A stretch of DNA of 64,000 nucleotides from Ceratorhiza oryzae-sativae (GCA_030998015.1 JARWMV010000068.1:1-64000); one strand, 5' to 3'. Positions 11,723-20,399 are shown, numbered from the stretch's first letter. Made by a program: numbers and translations. The notes: generated by a model from the sequence alone, not told the origin.

Positions 11723-12099
11723 TGTCGACGACGACAAGTCAGGCGACGAGGAAAATAGTAAGAGAAATAAAAGAACTTGTATTCGACGAGAGGTCAAGTT
11801 CTTGAGGAGTCCTCTGCAAACTTGACCTGGTTTATATACATAGTACGAGCCACATCATAACAAACAAGTCTGTACAGTGAGTCACGACAGATAAGAGATA
11901 GAAGCAGTAGAAGCGACTGCGGAACTGCAGAATTTCACATTGGAGTTGAAATACATCTCGGTTACCGGTCCGGAACATTCCCCGAGTCACATGACACAGA
12001 TATACCATAAAAGGCAAGTATGTTTTGAAGATGATCTCATAAAATGTAGTAAATTGAGAAAATATTATAGAGTGGATATATGCGTGTCAGTTCGTGACA
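11723..12099 (-). repeat. 3' LTR of gypsy A element 2
   Basis: The sequence TGTCGACGACGAC...GTTCGTGACA is 377 bp, the same length as its partner at 18292. It is followed by the polypurine tract CTTCCCCCCTTCAAG at 12100-12114 (+ strand view). Confidence 0.95.
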
Positions 12100-15000
12100 C
12101 TTCCCCCCTTCAAGGCACAGGGGTCCTGAGGTGCCTTTGGGTGCGACTTGACATAGTCGGCGATGAGTTCTGGCGCGTTCACCAGGTCATCATAGGTTAA
12201 CCATTGTCGCTCGTTGTAACCGAGCCACTTGACATAGTATTCAAAGATGTTAGATCTTTTGTTGTATCGTGACTTTATGATCTGTTCCACTTCGAATTCT
12301 TCTTCCCCTTCAGGAGTTACCACAGGTGGTGGTGGGGGAACCTGACGGCCATAGGGGTCGTCTTTATATTTGGTCAGGAGTGAGACGTGAAACACTGGGT
12401 GTATTTTCATGGTTATTGGTAGGTCCAGTTTGTAGGCATGTGTGCCATGTTGTGCTACCACCTTGAATGGTCCAACTCTTTTGTGGGCCAGTTTCCTGGA
12501 GGCCTGCTGTGTCCGTATGTTTTTGGTATCAAGCCAGACTTTGTCTCCAACCTTAATAGCTTCAGGGGTCTGATGCTTCTGGTTGTAGTATTCCTTGATC
12601 CTCTGGTTTGCTATTTCCAGGGCTGCCTTAAGTTCGTCATGGCCCTTTTGGAGCCATTCTGCATGGTTGTCTGCTAAAGGGAGTTCTGTTTCCTCCCTGT
12701 CCCCGACTGCTAGCCTTGGGTGGAAACCATAGTTTGCAAAGAATGGTGATTTGCCAGTTGAGGCGTTGACACCATTATTGTAGGCAAATTCAGCTAATGG
12801 TAGGAGCGAGACCCAGTCATCTTGTCTGTCTGATACATAGTGTCTGATGTACCCTTCCACTACTTGGTTGGCCCGTTCGGACTGGCCATCTGTCTGAGGG
12901 TGGTATGCTGTGGAGTAGGAGGGTTTTATATCCAGTCGATTGTATAAGTGCCTTAAGAATTTGGATGCGAAGTTAGGGCCACGGTCTGAAATTGTTTTCC
13001 GTGGTAACCCATGGAGTTTCCATACATATGTTAGGAACAAGTTGGCACAATCCATAGCACTGGCTTCCGATTGACACGGAATAAAGTGGACCATTTTTGT
13101 CAGGCGATCGACAACTGTAAATATGGCATCAAATCCCTCTGACAGGGGTAGCCCAGTGATCAGATCATAAGTAATTTCCTCCCAAGGTTTTTCTGGTGCA
13201 GGTATTGGGTTTAAGAGCCCTGGGGGAACTTGGTTGCTGTGCTTGTTCCTGATGCATGACTCGCAGTGTGTGACATATTCGTTGACTGATTTTTTCATTG
13301 ATAACCACGTGTATTTGCGATTTAACAGTTCATATGTTCTGAACTGTCCTGGGTGTCCTGCTGCTGGGTTATCGTGACGGCTTTCAATGACCAGTTTGCG
13401 AAGTTCTTTGTTATTTGGGACGTAGATTCTGCCCTTGTGTTGTAAGAGTCCTTCATCCCATTCCCAGTCCTTGACCTTCTCATTGTCATCTAGGGCTTTT
13501 AGCACTTTTGACAGGTGCTCGTCCCCTGGGATAGCGTCCCTAATGAGTTGTTCCAGGTCATGGTCTGGTGTGATTGCTTGTAACCACAGAGATTTTAGTT
13601 CCAAAAATTGGTTTTGTGCAAGCAGAGCTTGGCTCTCACCCCCCTCTTTAGGGATGTGCCTTGACAGCCTAGAGAGTATGTCTGCCCAGCCATTCTTTGC
13701 CCCCTCGATGTATAGAATCTTGAATTCAAACCTGGACAGGAACTCATGCCATCTTGTGACTCGGCCATTCAGTGGCCAGTTTGTCTTCCAGTATTCCAGA
13801 TTCTTGTGGTCACAAACAATGTTTACCAGGTGTTCAGCCCCTTCTAGTAGGTGACGCCAGTGTTTGAGGGCTTTTATAATTGCCAGCATTTCTTTGTTGT
13901 AGATATTGTAGTTTCTTTCTGCTGGGACCATTGCTTTGGAATAGTAGGAGATTGGGTGAAGCATTCCGTCTTCTCCATATTGCAATAAAACAGCACCTGT
14001 GGCATAGCCTGAGGCATCTGTTTCTAAGATAAATGGTTTGCTGGGTTCTGGCTGAATTAAGAGGGGTGCTTCTTTCAGTTTCTGTTTTAGCAGATTCCAC
14101 GCCCGATCCCTTTCTTCTGTCCATTCCCACTTGGTGTCCTTTTTGACAAGTTCGTAGAGGCATTTTGTGATTTTTGAGAAGTCTTTTATGAAGTGCCTTA
14201 ACCAGTTTGCAAACCCCAACCCTTCCAGGACTTCGGTTGGGTTTGTAGGGGTTGGCCATTCAACAGCTTTTTCAACCTTGGCTGGGTCTACTTTAATTCC
14301 CTGGGGAGTCACTACTATTCCCAGGTAATCGACTTCCGTGACATCAAAGACGCATTTTTCCAGAGCGCAATATAGGCCAGCTTTTTGAAGGCGATGTAAG
14401 ACTTCCTTGACATGTTCATCGTGTTCTTCCTGGTTTTTGGAGAATACTAATATGTCATCCATATAGATTACCACATAAATGCCCTCGATGTCTTGGAACT
14501 CTTCCCTGATCATGGCCATGAAGGTCCCTGGTGCGTTCTTTTGACCAAATTGCATGACTAGAGGCTCGTACAGCCCATATTTGGTCTTAAAAGCTGCTTT
14601 CCATTCGTCCCCTTCCCGAATTCGTATGAGGTTGAAGCCCCACTTTAGATCAAACTTGGTGAATATCTTTGCCCCATGCAGAGTCTCCACAATATCATTG
14701 ATGCGTGGGAGTGGGTACACATTAGAGACTGTCATTTCGTTTAGTCGCCGGTAGTCAATGCACATGCGCAACTTCCCATTCTTCTTTTTGACAAATATGA
14801 CTGGGGATGCCATTGGTGACCTTGAGGGTCTGATATGGCCTGCTTTCAGTTGGCGGTCCAGGGTTTTCTGCAATTCTGCATCTTCCTTGACACCCACGCT
14901 ATATATGGGACCGTGCCTTGGCTTGGCATCTGGTTTTAAATCTATTTCCATATCCCACTTCCTATGGGGTGGTAATGGTTGGACGTCGTCTTCTTCAGCG

Positions 15001-15617
15001 AATATTTTCTGGAATTCTTTATATTTTGTTGGGAGGGAGTCTAGGGAGTCCAACTGAAGCTCCTTAGGTTCATTTGCTTGCACATGCAGGGGTTTTGTGA
15101 TGCAGTGCTTCAGGCATATTGGTGAGTTAAACTTCATGTCTTTCCCATCCCAATCAATATCGGGGTTATGGAATTTGAGCCATGACATGCCCAGGACTAA
15201 ATCATTTTTGCCAACGTTCACCATGTAGGCACTGAGGATTTCTCGGTGCTCTTGGATGCACAACTCAAAGGTGCAGTAATGGGTCACGGACCCGGAGTCT
15301 ATCTCCCTTCCATCAATTACCCTCAGTTTCTTGGGTGTTTTTAGGGCAACCGTAGGAATACGGTATTGTTTAACCAAGTTTTCATGTATAAATACTGATG
15401 TGGCCCCTGAATCGATCATGGCCCATCCGTTGAATTTTCTCATGTTATATGCAGACTTGCGTTCGGGGGTTATGCGCAGAGGGAATGCATGAAAGAAAAA
15501 CTGTAATTGCGATTGGTTTCCTAACGACATACATTCCATTCCCATATTTTTATTTTCGTTATGCGCATTTTGTAACATAGCGCCCAAGACCGCCCCCCTG
15601 GCACGGTTTGAGCTCAT
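12087..15617 (-). CDS. pol: Gypsy A element 2 Pol polyprotein (PR-RT-RH-INT-chromodomain)
   Basis: An intact 1,176-residue polyprotein that copies element RNA into DNA and integrates it. Aspartic protease: DSGATS at residues 69-74. RT: FDLKWGFNL (322-330) and the catalytic YMDD (385-388). RNase H: LETDASGYATGA (531-542) and CDHKNLEYW. Integrase: H748, H755, C785, C788 for zinc; D818 (YDLITGLP), D878 (SDRGPNF) and E914 (GQSERAN) for catalysis, D-to-E spacing 36. GPY/F module (VGPFKVVAQHGTHAYKL), then a C-terminal chromodomain (about 1100-1160; EYYVKWLGYNERQWLTYDDL). Order and chromodomain place it in chromoviruses of the Tf1/sushi kind. The start ATG overlaps the gag stop as ATGA. The last codons run through the polypurine tract into the LTR. 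Confidence 0.95.
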   Translation of the reverse strand: MSSNRARGAVLGAMLQNAHNENKNMGMECMSLGNQSQLQFFFHAFPLRITPERKSAYNMRKFNGWAMIDSGATSVFIHENLVKQYRIPTVALKTPKKLRVIDGREIDSGSVTHYCTFELCIQEHREILSAYMVNVGKNDLVLGMSWLKFHNPDIDWDGKDMKFNSPICLKHCITKPLHVQANEPKELQLDSLDSLPTKYKEFQKIFAEEDDVQPLPPHRKWDMEIDLKPDAKPRHGPIYSVGVKEDAELQKTLDRQLKAGHIRPSRSPMASPVIFVKKKNGKLRMCIDYRRLNEMTVSNVYPLPRINDIVETLHGAKIFTKFDLKWGFNLIRIREGDEWKAAFKTKYGLYEPLVMQFGQKNAPGTFMAMIREEFQDIEGIYVVIYMDDILVFSKNQEEHDEHVKEVLHRLQKAGLYCALEKCVFDVTEVDYLGIVVTPQGIKVDPAKVEKAVEWPTPTNPTEVLEGLGFANWLRHFIKDFSKITKCLYELVKKDTKWEWTEERDRAWNLLKQKLKEAPLLIQPEPSKPFILETDASGYATGAVLLQYGEDGMLHPISYYSKAMVPAERNYNIYNKEMLAIIKALKHWRHLLEGAEHLVNIVCDHKNLEYWKTNWPLNGRVTRWHEFLSRFEFKILYIEGAKNGWADILSRLSRHIPKEGGESQALLAQNQFLELKSLWLQAITPDHDLEQLIRDAIPGDEHLSKVLKALDDNEKVKDWEWDEGLLQHKGRIYVPNNKELRKLVIESRHDNPAAGHPGQFRTYELLNRKYTWLSMKKSVNEYVTHCESCIRNKHSNQVPPGLLNPIPAPEKPWEEITYDLITGLPLSEGFDAIFTVVDRLTKMVHFIPCQSEASAMDCANLFLTYVWKLHGLPRKTISDRGPNFASKFLRHLYNRLDIKPSYSTAYHPQTDGQSERANQVVEGYIRHYVSDRQDDWVSLLPLAEFAYNNGVNASTGKSPFFANYGFHPRLAVGDREETELPLADNHAEWLQKGHDELKAALEIANQRIKEYYNQKHQTPEAIKVGDKVWLDTKNIRTQQASRKLAHKRVGPFKVVAQHGTHAYKLDLPITMKIHPVFHVSLLTKYKDDPYGRQVPPPPPVVTPEGEEEFEVEQIIKSRYNKRSNIFEYYVKWLGYNERQWLTYDDLVNAPELIADYVKSHPKAPQDPCALKGGSVTN
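15614..15617 (-). promoter_or_regulatory. ATGA gag stop / pol start overlap
   Basis: On the minus strand gag ends ...AAA GAA TGA and pol starts ATG AGC TCA, sharing A-T-G-A. The same junction is kept in element 3 (56908-56911) and in element D (near 34980); in element 1 it is mutated to ATAA. Such overlaps allow termination-reinitiation instead of frameshifting. The mechanism is inferred. Confidence 0.7.
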
Positions 15618-17005
15618 TCTTTTACCGACTCATCGTCGGTTGTTTCTACATCCTCAACCACTGCCTCGTATCCTGACATCTTAGCTGAGGGGCATTTGGC
15701 TGCAATATGGCCCCGTCCTCCACAGTTATAGCAGGTGTTTGTCCCCTTTCCTTTTCCTGCACTATCCAGATCCATTGCGTCTGGATCCTTTGCCTTTGGG
15801 GCCGCCGGCGGATGGTTGTCCTTCTTTATGTCCTTGAAGGATTCTTGTATGTTGGTATTACTGCCATCATAGCGGACGGTTGGAACCGTGAAGCCCTTTG
15901 TATTAGGGCCAATGGCTACAATTTGACCTTTTACAGCCCTGCCATCTTTAATCTTGTATATGCGTTCCCCATTCTTGAATTTCTCCTTTTGGGGGGCACT
16001 TTGGGGGTTATTCGCGGGCCTGCTAGTCGAAGCATTGTTGCTACTGGACTTATTGCCCCCATGAGATGTCCTCTTGCTGCCAAAGGAAATGAGGTGGCAG
16101 TCAATTTCCAGGGCCCGCTGTGTGAGCTGGGCAAATGTTTTTGTGTGGGGATCATAGTTTTGGGCCACCATGCTATCTGTTACGTCTGACGACAGCCCAT
16201 CATAGAACTGATCACACATGGCGGCATCGTTGTAGTTGAGGCCTGTGGAATATAAGTTGAATAGGGTGAGATAGTCCTGAACCGTCTTGGATTGTTTCAA
16301 CTTCCGCCACTTGTCGCGGTTATTTTCAGTGCGGTTCAGGTCCCCATATCGGGTGGTGAATTCTTGCCAGAATAAATTGGCATCGTGAAGCCAGGGGATT
16401 GCAGTTCCAGGGTTGAGAATTTCGAATTCTTCATACGAGTTAACCCATTCCGCTGCTGACCCTTCGAGATAAGAGGTGATGAAGGCAACTACTTGGTCAG
16501 GCGAGTGCCCACTCATGTTTGTATTGATATATCGGGCACATGCAATTCTGAATGAGATGGCGTCTTCCCGCTTTGTGCCATCAAACTTTTGAGGGGCGGC
16601 CATCTTAACCTTTGCAGTCGACCCTCCAGAAGGAGCAGGTGCTGTTGGTTGTGGTTGGGCTGTACCCGTGGGAGCTAGTACTTGGACAGTGCCTGAGCCA
16701 CCCATGGAGGTGTTGATTTGCGCTTCAATGCGCATGATAGTAGTTTGAAGAATGGCTAACATTCCCACTAGGTTATTGACATTGGTGGCTAGTCCGGCCA
16801 CATCCACATCTATTTTTGTCTGATTCGTGGTAAGTTTGGCCTCGAGTGAATCTGTGTAGGTCTTATTATTGTGTTCGACGTCCCCAATATCATTTTGGAG
16901 ATTATTGGTTCGCTCTCGCAGTTCGTCCATTGATCGAAGCATATAGATGACCTTATCTTCATCAGACATATTCGCCCAAGCAGGGGCAGGAGGTTGTGAC
17001 GCCAT
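15614..17005 (-). CDS. gag: Gypsy A element 2 Gag
   Basis: An intact 463-residue Gag that forms virus-like particles. N-terminal hydrophilic, heptad-like region (LRSMDELRERTNNLQNDIGD, about residues 28-47, with further helical sequence to about 95), then a Pro/Ala/Gln-rich linker. The capsid-like helical region is at about 140-300 (FITSYLEGSAAEWVNSYEEF). A basic Ser/Asn-rich stretch, PDAMDLDSAGKGKG and one CCHC zinc knuckle (CYNCGGRGHIAAKC) lie close to the C-terminus. The start ATG at 17005 (MASQPPAPAW) is conserved with elements 1 and 3. It ends in the ATGA overlap with pol. Confidence 0.93.
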   Translation of the reverse strand: MASQPPAPAWANMSDEDKVIYMLRSMDELRERTNNLQNDIGDVEHNNKTYTDSLEAKLTTNQTKIDVDVAGLATNVNNLVGMLAILQTTIMRIEAQINTSMGGSGTVQVLAPTGTAQPQPTAPAPSGGSTAKVKMAAPQKFDGTKREDAISFRIACARYINTNMSGHSPDQVVAFITSYLEGSAAEWVNSYEEFEILNPGTAIPWLHDANLFWQEFTTRYGDLNRTENNRDKWRKLKQSKTVQDYLTLFNLYSTGLNYNDAAMCDQFYDGLSSDVTDSMVAQNYDPHTKTFAQLTQRALEIDCHLISFGSKRTSHGGNKSSSNNASTSRPANNPQSAPQKEKFKNGERIYKIKDGRAVKGQIVAIGPNTKGFTVPTVRYDGSNTNIQESFKDIKKDNHPPAAPKAKDPDAMDLDSAGKGKGTNTCYNCGGRGHIAAKCPSAKMSGYEAVVEDVETTDDESVKE

Positions 17006-17028
17006 TTCAGAGAAGGTTTGATAGAATT

Positions 17029-17307
17029 CTAAAGGCGACGGAGACGGTAAGGAAGTACAGGGAATTGGGAATTGTTTTGGTAATATAGGATTTCTTTCCC
17101 CCGCACGAGTCTATAAATTTCGAAGTTTCTGATCCCTGCAAATCTTAGCCAGGTATCGTCCAAGTCCCAACTTTTGGTGTCTTGGCAACGGTATGGGCAC
17201 TCCACCCTCTTCAATTTAGTTTGATCCCACAGGAGTGTCTCCTTGGGGAGGATTGGCTTGGGCTGCTGGAAGGGATGTTTCTTCCTGAATTGGCGAGCCC
17301 GTGCCAC
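17029..17307 (-). CDS. Accessory ORF c (92 aa) upstream of gag, family A
   Basis: A short frame with a natural-looking core, VECPYRCQDTKSWDLDDTWL followed by RFAGIRNFEIYRLV. It is conserved at the same place in element 1 (10993-11271) and element 3 (58320-58598). It overlaps the 3' part of accessory ORF b in another frame, so it may be a downstream exon or frameshift product rather than a separate gene. No family is recognised and function is unknown. Confidence 0.45.
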   Translation of the reverse strand: MARARQFRKKHPFQQPKPILPKETLLWDQTKLKRVECPYRCQDTKSWDLDDTWLRFAGIRNFEIYRLVRGKEILYYQNNSQFPVLPYRLRRL

Positions 17308-17761
17308 TTAGAAAGGTGGGGTGAGGAAGGTCTGACGGCGTTGAGAAGACGGGAAAGGCGTACTTGTGGGGTTCAACTGTTTCTCGGACTATAGCTTCTA
17401 GTCTGAGATGGTCTTGGAGGAGGGATAGGTAGTCCTCCTGGTGTTCGCGCAAACGCTCAGTTAAGTATGCACAACGGGCCTCGGCTTCGTGAAGTTTTTC
17501 ATGGGTTTCTTCGTACTTATTCCAGTAATAACGGTACCTGTCTTGGAAGTTTTCGATAGTGTTTAACAGGTGACGAAGAAGCTGTTGACCAAGGTTCTCC
17601 AGCTTAGAGCTGGTTGCGAGGGATGGTGTAGTAATAGAGGAATTTGTCCTTCTTAGGACAATAGGGGCAGCGCGCGGGGAAGGTGGCTTCGTTTGGCCGA
17701 CGGCAGATCTTGCACTCAGGGGCACCTGGCTCGGTGACGAAGGCTTGTTGGGCATGTCCAA
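17216..17761 (-). CDS. Accessory ORF b (181 aa), coiled-coil-like, family A
   Basis: The N-terminus is Pro/Ser/Arg-rich, followed by a long Glu/Leu/Arg-rich helical stretch (KLENLGQQLLRHLLNTIENF, then YEETHEKLHEAEARCAYLTE) consistent with a coiled coil. The tail is Pro-rich. It overlaps ORF a at its 5' side in another frame, and is also open in elements 1 (11180-11717) and 3 (58507-59031). Position between the 5' LTR and gag is unusual for Tf1/sushi elements. It could be a Gag-like extension or a captured host sequence. Confidence 0.5.
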   Translation of the reverse strand: MDMPNKPSSPSQVPLSARSAVGQTKPPSPRAAPIVLRRTNSSITTPSLATSSKLENLGQQLLRHLLNTIENFQDRYRYYWNKYEETHEKLHEAEARCAYLTERLREHQEDYLSLLQDHLRLEAIVRETVEPHKYAFPVFSTPSDLPHPTFLSGTGSPIQEETSLPAAQANPPQGDTPVGSN

Positions 17762-17999
17762 CTCTCTGGGGGTGGACTTTGATAATTACTACTCGGCTAA
17801 AATCGATGTGCCCTGCTTCTTCAAGGATACTTTCGACTGAGTTGAGGGTGAAGCAGTGGATCGATAGGTGTCCGAACCACCCACACAGATGGCAGCGCTG
17901 ATCTTCTGTAAAAGGTTGTGCCACTTGAGGGCCGTGCGTTCCGTCAGAGACGTACTCGAGCAAGAGCAAGATAAAAGGAAAAAATAGACCCTTTCCCAA
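17604..17999 (-). CDS. Accessory ORF a (131 aa), zinc-finger protein, family A
   Basis: It holds a clear CCHC knuckle, CHLCGWFGHLSIHC (C-X2-C-X4-H-X4-C), and a second Cys cluster, CKICRRPNEATFPARCPYC (C-X2-C...C-X2-C). The N-terminus is hydrophobic (LFFPFILLLLEYV), but whether that part is translated is unclear. Element 3 retains the CCHC part (59084-59287). Its position in the leader before gag suggests nucleic-acid binding. It may be joined to ORFs b and c by frameshift or splicing. Confidence 0.5.
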   Translation of the reverse strand: MGKGLFFPFILLLLEYVSDGTHGPQVAQPFTEDQRCHLCGWFGHLSIHCFTLNSVESILEEAGHIDFSRVVIIKVHPQRVGHAQQAFVTEPGAPECKICRRPNEATFPARCPYCPKKDKFLYYYTIPRNQL

Positions 18000-18274
18000 G
18001 TCTATGGGAATAGGAAGGTGACCTCCGTTGCTCAGCTACTTAAGGGCAATGAGCGACCCCACCTCTTGTTGACGAAAGAGATTAGAGAACCGAAGCTTGT
18101 TACGACGTGTGAGGGACCTGGCTATGCAAGGTTTCACAGAGGCGCGTATAGGGCAACAATATCTTGTGACTGTGGATAGGTGGAGTGGGATTGGGGAAGG
18201 CAACGAGGAGTTATCTTGAGACGACGCCGACAGCGTTCCAGACGTATCCCAGACGACACTGAGACTTACGATTG

Positions 18275-18291
18275 TCAAGAACTTGACCTGA
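18275..18291 (-). promoter_or_regulatory. Self-priming primer-binding site, element 2
   Basis: Directly inside the 5' LTR, the minus strand reads TC followed by AGGTCAAGTTCTTGA. This 15-mer is exactly complementary to TCAAGAACTTGACCT, transcribed from the LTR at 18374-18360, about 27 bp downstream of the TATA box (18401-18407). No TGG tRNA-type PBS is present. This fits Tf1-style self-priming by the folded-back 5' end of the RNA. Confidence 0.75.
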
Positions 18292-18668
18292 TGTCGACGA
18301 CGACAAGTCAGGCGACGAGGAAAATAGTAAGAGAAATAAAAGAACTTGTATTCGACAAGAGGTCAAGTTCTTGAGGAGTCCTCTGCAAACTTGACCTGGT
18401 TTATATACATAGTACGAGCCACATCATAACAAACAAGTCTGTACAGTGAGTCACGACAGATAAGAGATAGAAGCAGTAGAAGCGACTGCGGAACTGCGGA
18501 ATTTCACATTGGAGTTGAAATACATCTCGGTTACCGGTCCAGAACATTCCCCGAGTCACATGACACAGATATACCATAAAAGGCAAGTATGTTTTGAAGA
18601 TGATCTCATAAAATGTAGTAAATCGAGAAAATATTATAGAGTGGATATATGCGTGTCAGTTCATGACA
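18292..18668 (-). repeat. 5' LTR of gypsy A element 2
   Basis: A 377 bp LTR. On the minus strand the TATA box lies at about 18407-18401, and the inferred RNA start is near 18375. It ends at the TSD ACATC (18669-18673). Confidence 0.95.
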
Positions 18669-18673
18669 ACATC

Positions 18674-19205
18674 CGACCTTCTGGGGGCGGACTTTGATAA
18701 TTACTACTCAGTTGAAATCAATGTGCCCTGCTTCTTCAAGGATGCTTTCGACCAAGTTGAGGGTGAAGCAGTGGATCGACAGGTGTCCAAACCACCCACA
18801 CAAACAACAGTGTTGGTCTTCTGTAAAAGGTTGTGCCACTTGAGGGCTGTGCGTTCTGTCAGAGACATACTCAAGCAAGAGCAAGATAAAAGGAAAAATA
18901 GACCCTTTCCCGAGTCTATTGGAATAGGAAGGTGACCTCTGTTACTCAGCTACTTAAGGGCAATGAGCAACCCCACCTCTTGTTGATGAAAGAGATTAGA
19001 GAACCGAAGCTTGTTACGACGTGTGAGGGACCTGGCTATGCAAGGTTTCACAGAGGCGCATATAGGGCAACGATATCTTGTGGCTGTAGGTAGGTGGAGT
19101 AGGATTGGGGAAGACAATGGGGAGTTATCTCAAGACAACGCCAACGGCATTCCAGAAGTATCCCAGACAACACTGAGACTTACGATTGTCAAGAACTTGA
19201 CCTGA
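18674..19205 (-). other. Displaced leader of element 1 (zinc-knuckle ORF and PBS)
   Basis: About 530 bp homologous to 17757-18291 of element 2. It is the part of element 1's 5' leader left on the far side of the element 2 insertion. It contains a decayed copy of accessory ORF a and ends with the self-priming PBS TCAAGAACTTGACCT against the LTR at 19206. Confidence 0.9.
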
Positions 19206-19581
19206 TGTTGACAACAACAAGTCAGGCAATGAGGAAAAGAGTAAGAAAGGAAAAGAACTTGTATTTGACAAGAGGTCAAGTTCTTGAGGAGTCCTCTGCA
19301 AACTTGACCTGGTTTATATACACAGTACAAGCCACATCATAACAAACAAGTCCGTACAGTGAGTCACGACAGATAAGAGATAGAAGCAGTAGAAGCAACT
19401 GCGGAACTGCAGAATTTCACATTGGAGTTGAAATACATCTTGGTTACCGGTCTGGAACATTCCATGAGTCACATGACACAGATATACCATAAAAGGCAAG
19501 TATGTTTTGAAGATGATCTCATAAAATGTAGTAAATTGAGAAAATATTATAGAGTGGATATATGCGTGTCAGTTCGTGACA
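19206..19581 (-). repeat. 5' LTR of gypsy A element 1
   Basis: A 376 bp LTR starting TGTTGACAACAAC, the CpG-depleted version of TGTCGACGACGAC in element 2. It is followed by the TSD CCTGA (19582-19586). Confidence 0.95.
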
Positions 19582-19586
19582 CCTGA

Positions 19587-20391
19587 ACACCACTCTGAGG
19601 CAGCAGGACATCATGCTCCTTCAACAGAGTTCACTCCATAGTTCTCTGTCACAACTCTGTCAGTGTCCATCATCAGCAACATTTGCAACAAAGTCAACCC
19701 ACTTGGTTGTCCTCCCAAAGCTGCCTCCATGTGTGAGCTGGTGTTGCCTCTGCCTGCTCCATCACAGCCTTGACCTTGGGCATTGGCCCATCTTGCCTAT
19801 TCAACAGTACTTCAATGACTCTCCAGTAGCAATTCCAAGCTTCACCAATAAGGTCTATGCACCTCAGGGCATATGCAGTGTTATGCCCCAACTCTCTATA
19901 TGCCTTGACCTTAGGCCACAGCCAGTTCTTCATGAACTCTGTTGCCCCCCTAAGGTTCTCTTCCGACAGCTGCCTTCATTGGTTGACCTTCAGTAACCGC
20001 AACACTCCCTGGTCCAGCACAAAGCCATCAGCAGCCTCCACATCTGCTTGGCTGTCACCATCTACATCCAGCAGGATGTCACTGAACATATCATTCATCA
20101 TATCACCTGAAGTGACCAGAGCTAGCATTATGCTTTGACAGAAAGTTGCACAGGTGAAAGGCTCATGCTCAAATGGGTTGGTGGAAGCTGTCAGAACCCT
20201 TGCAAGGAGCAGCAGCAACAATTGAAACAACAGGCAAAGCACCATATTGAGCCTTCCTCAGATGTGTCAGTTGACTGCAATATTCAGAAAGAATTATGCA
20301 CAAGATTGGAGTTATGACAGAAGTGAAATTGCATATTATATGCTGACACAACAACAGATGAAGAACAAGTGGAGGAGATGATTTGATGTGT
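19587..20391 (-). pseudogene. Unidentified decayed gene (minus strand)
   Basis: Two minus-strand frames, 20245-19976 and 19933-19694, are in the same phase and separated by an in-frame TGA where Arg fits (VNQ-stop-RQLSEENLRG). The translation has globular, protein-like composition (MKNWLWPKVKAYRELGHNTA; VDGDSQADVEAADGFVLDQG). It continues in decayed form towards 19587 and then, beyond element 1, at 5690-5602. I do not recognise the family. It may be a cellular gene or part of another transposon. CpG-type nonsense mutations show that it is inactive. Confidence 0.45.
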
Positions 20392-20399
20392 GGTCAGGT

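Larger units (their letters stand above)
11723..18668 (-). mobile_element. Ty3/gypsy family A, element 2: complete, apparently intact
   Basis: A 6,946 bp element with two 377 bp LTRs (11723-12099, 18292-18668) and a perfect 5-bp TSD ACATC (11718-11722, 18669-18673). Gag (463 aa) and Pol (1,176 aa) are uninterrupted. The polypurine tract, LTR TATA box and self-priming PBS are present. It is inserted in the 5' leader of element 1. CpG-rich motifs such as CGACGACGAC in the LTR start are kept here but mutated in elements 1 and 3, so this is the youngest copy. It is the only element in the window that could plausibly be autonomous. Confidence 0.95.
5691..19581 (-). mobile_element. Ty3/gypsy family A, element 1 (nested host of element 2)
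   Basis: The LTRs at 5691-6067 (377 bp) and 19206-19581 (376 bp) read TGTYGAC...GTGACA on the + strand. The TSD CCTGA is perfect at 5686-5690 and 19582-19586. Coding is on the minus strand: leader, accessory ORFs, gag, pol. The leader was split when element 2 (11723-18668) inserted, with TSD ACATC at 11718-11722 and 18669-18673. Without element 2 the element is about 6.9 kb, the same size as element 2. Multiple stops and frameshifts, mainly CpG to TpG/CpA, show that it is dead. Confidence 0.95.

Noticed and set aside
12438..12677. Plus-strand ORF repeated at 6407, 12438 and 53732 (MCAMLCYHLEWSNSF...)
   Set aside because: It is the antisense shadow of the conserved integrase GPY/F region; conservation follows from pol.
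15707..16189. 160-codon plus-strand ORF opposite gag, also in the other A elements
   Set aside because: Antisense shadow of Gag with low-complexity hydrophobic composition.
5691..19581. Tandem array of family A elements sharing LTRs
   Set aside because: TSDs ACATC at 11718/18669 and CCTGA at 5686/19582, and the split leader, show a nested insertion instead.
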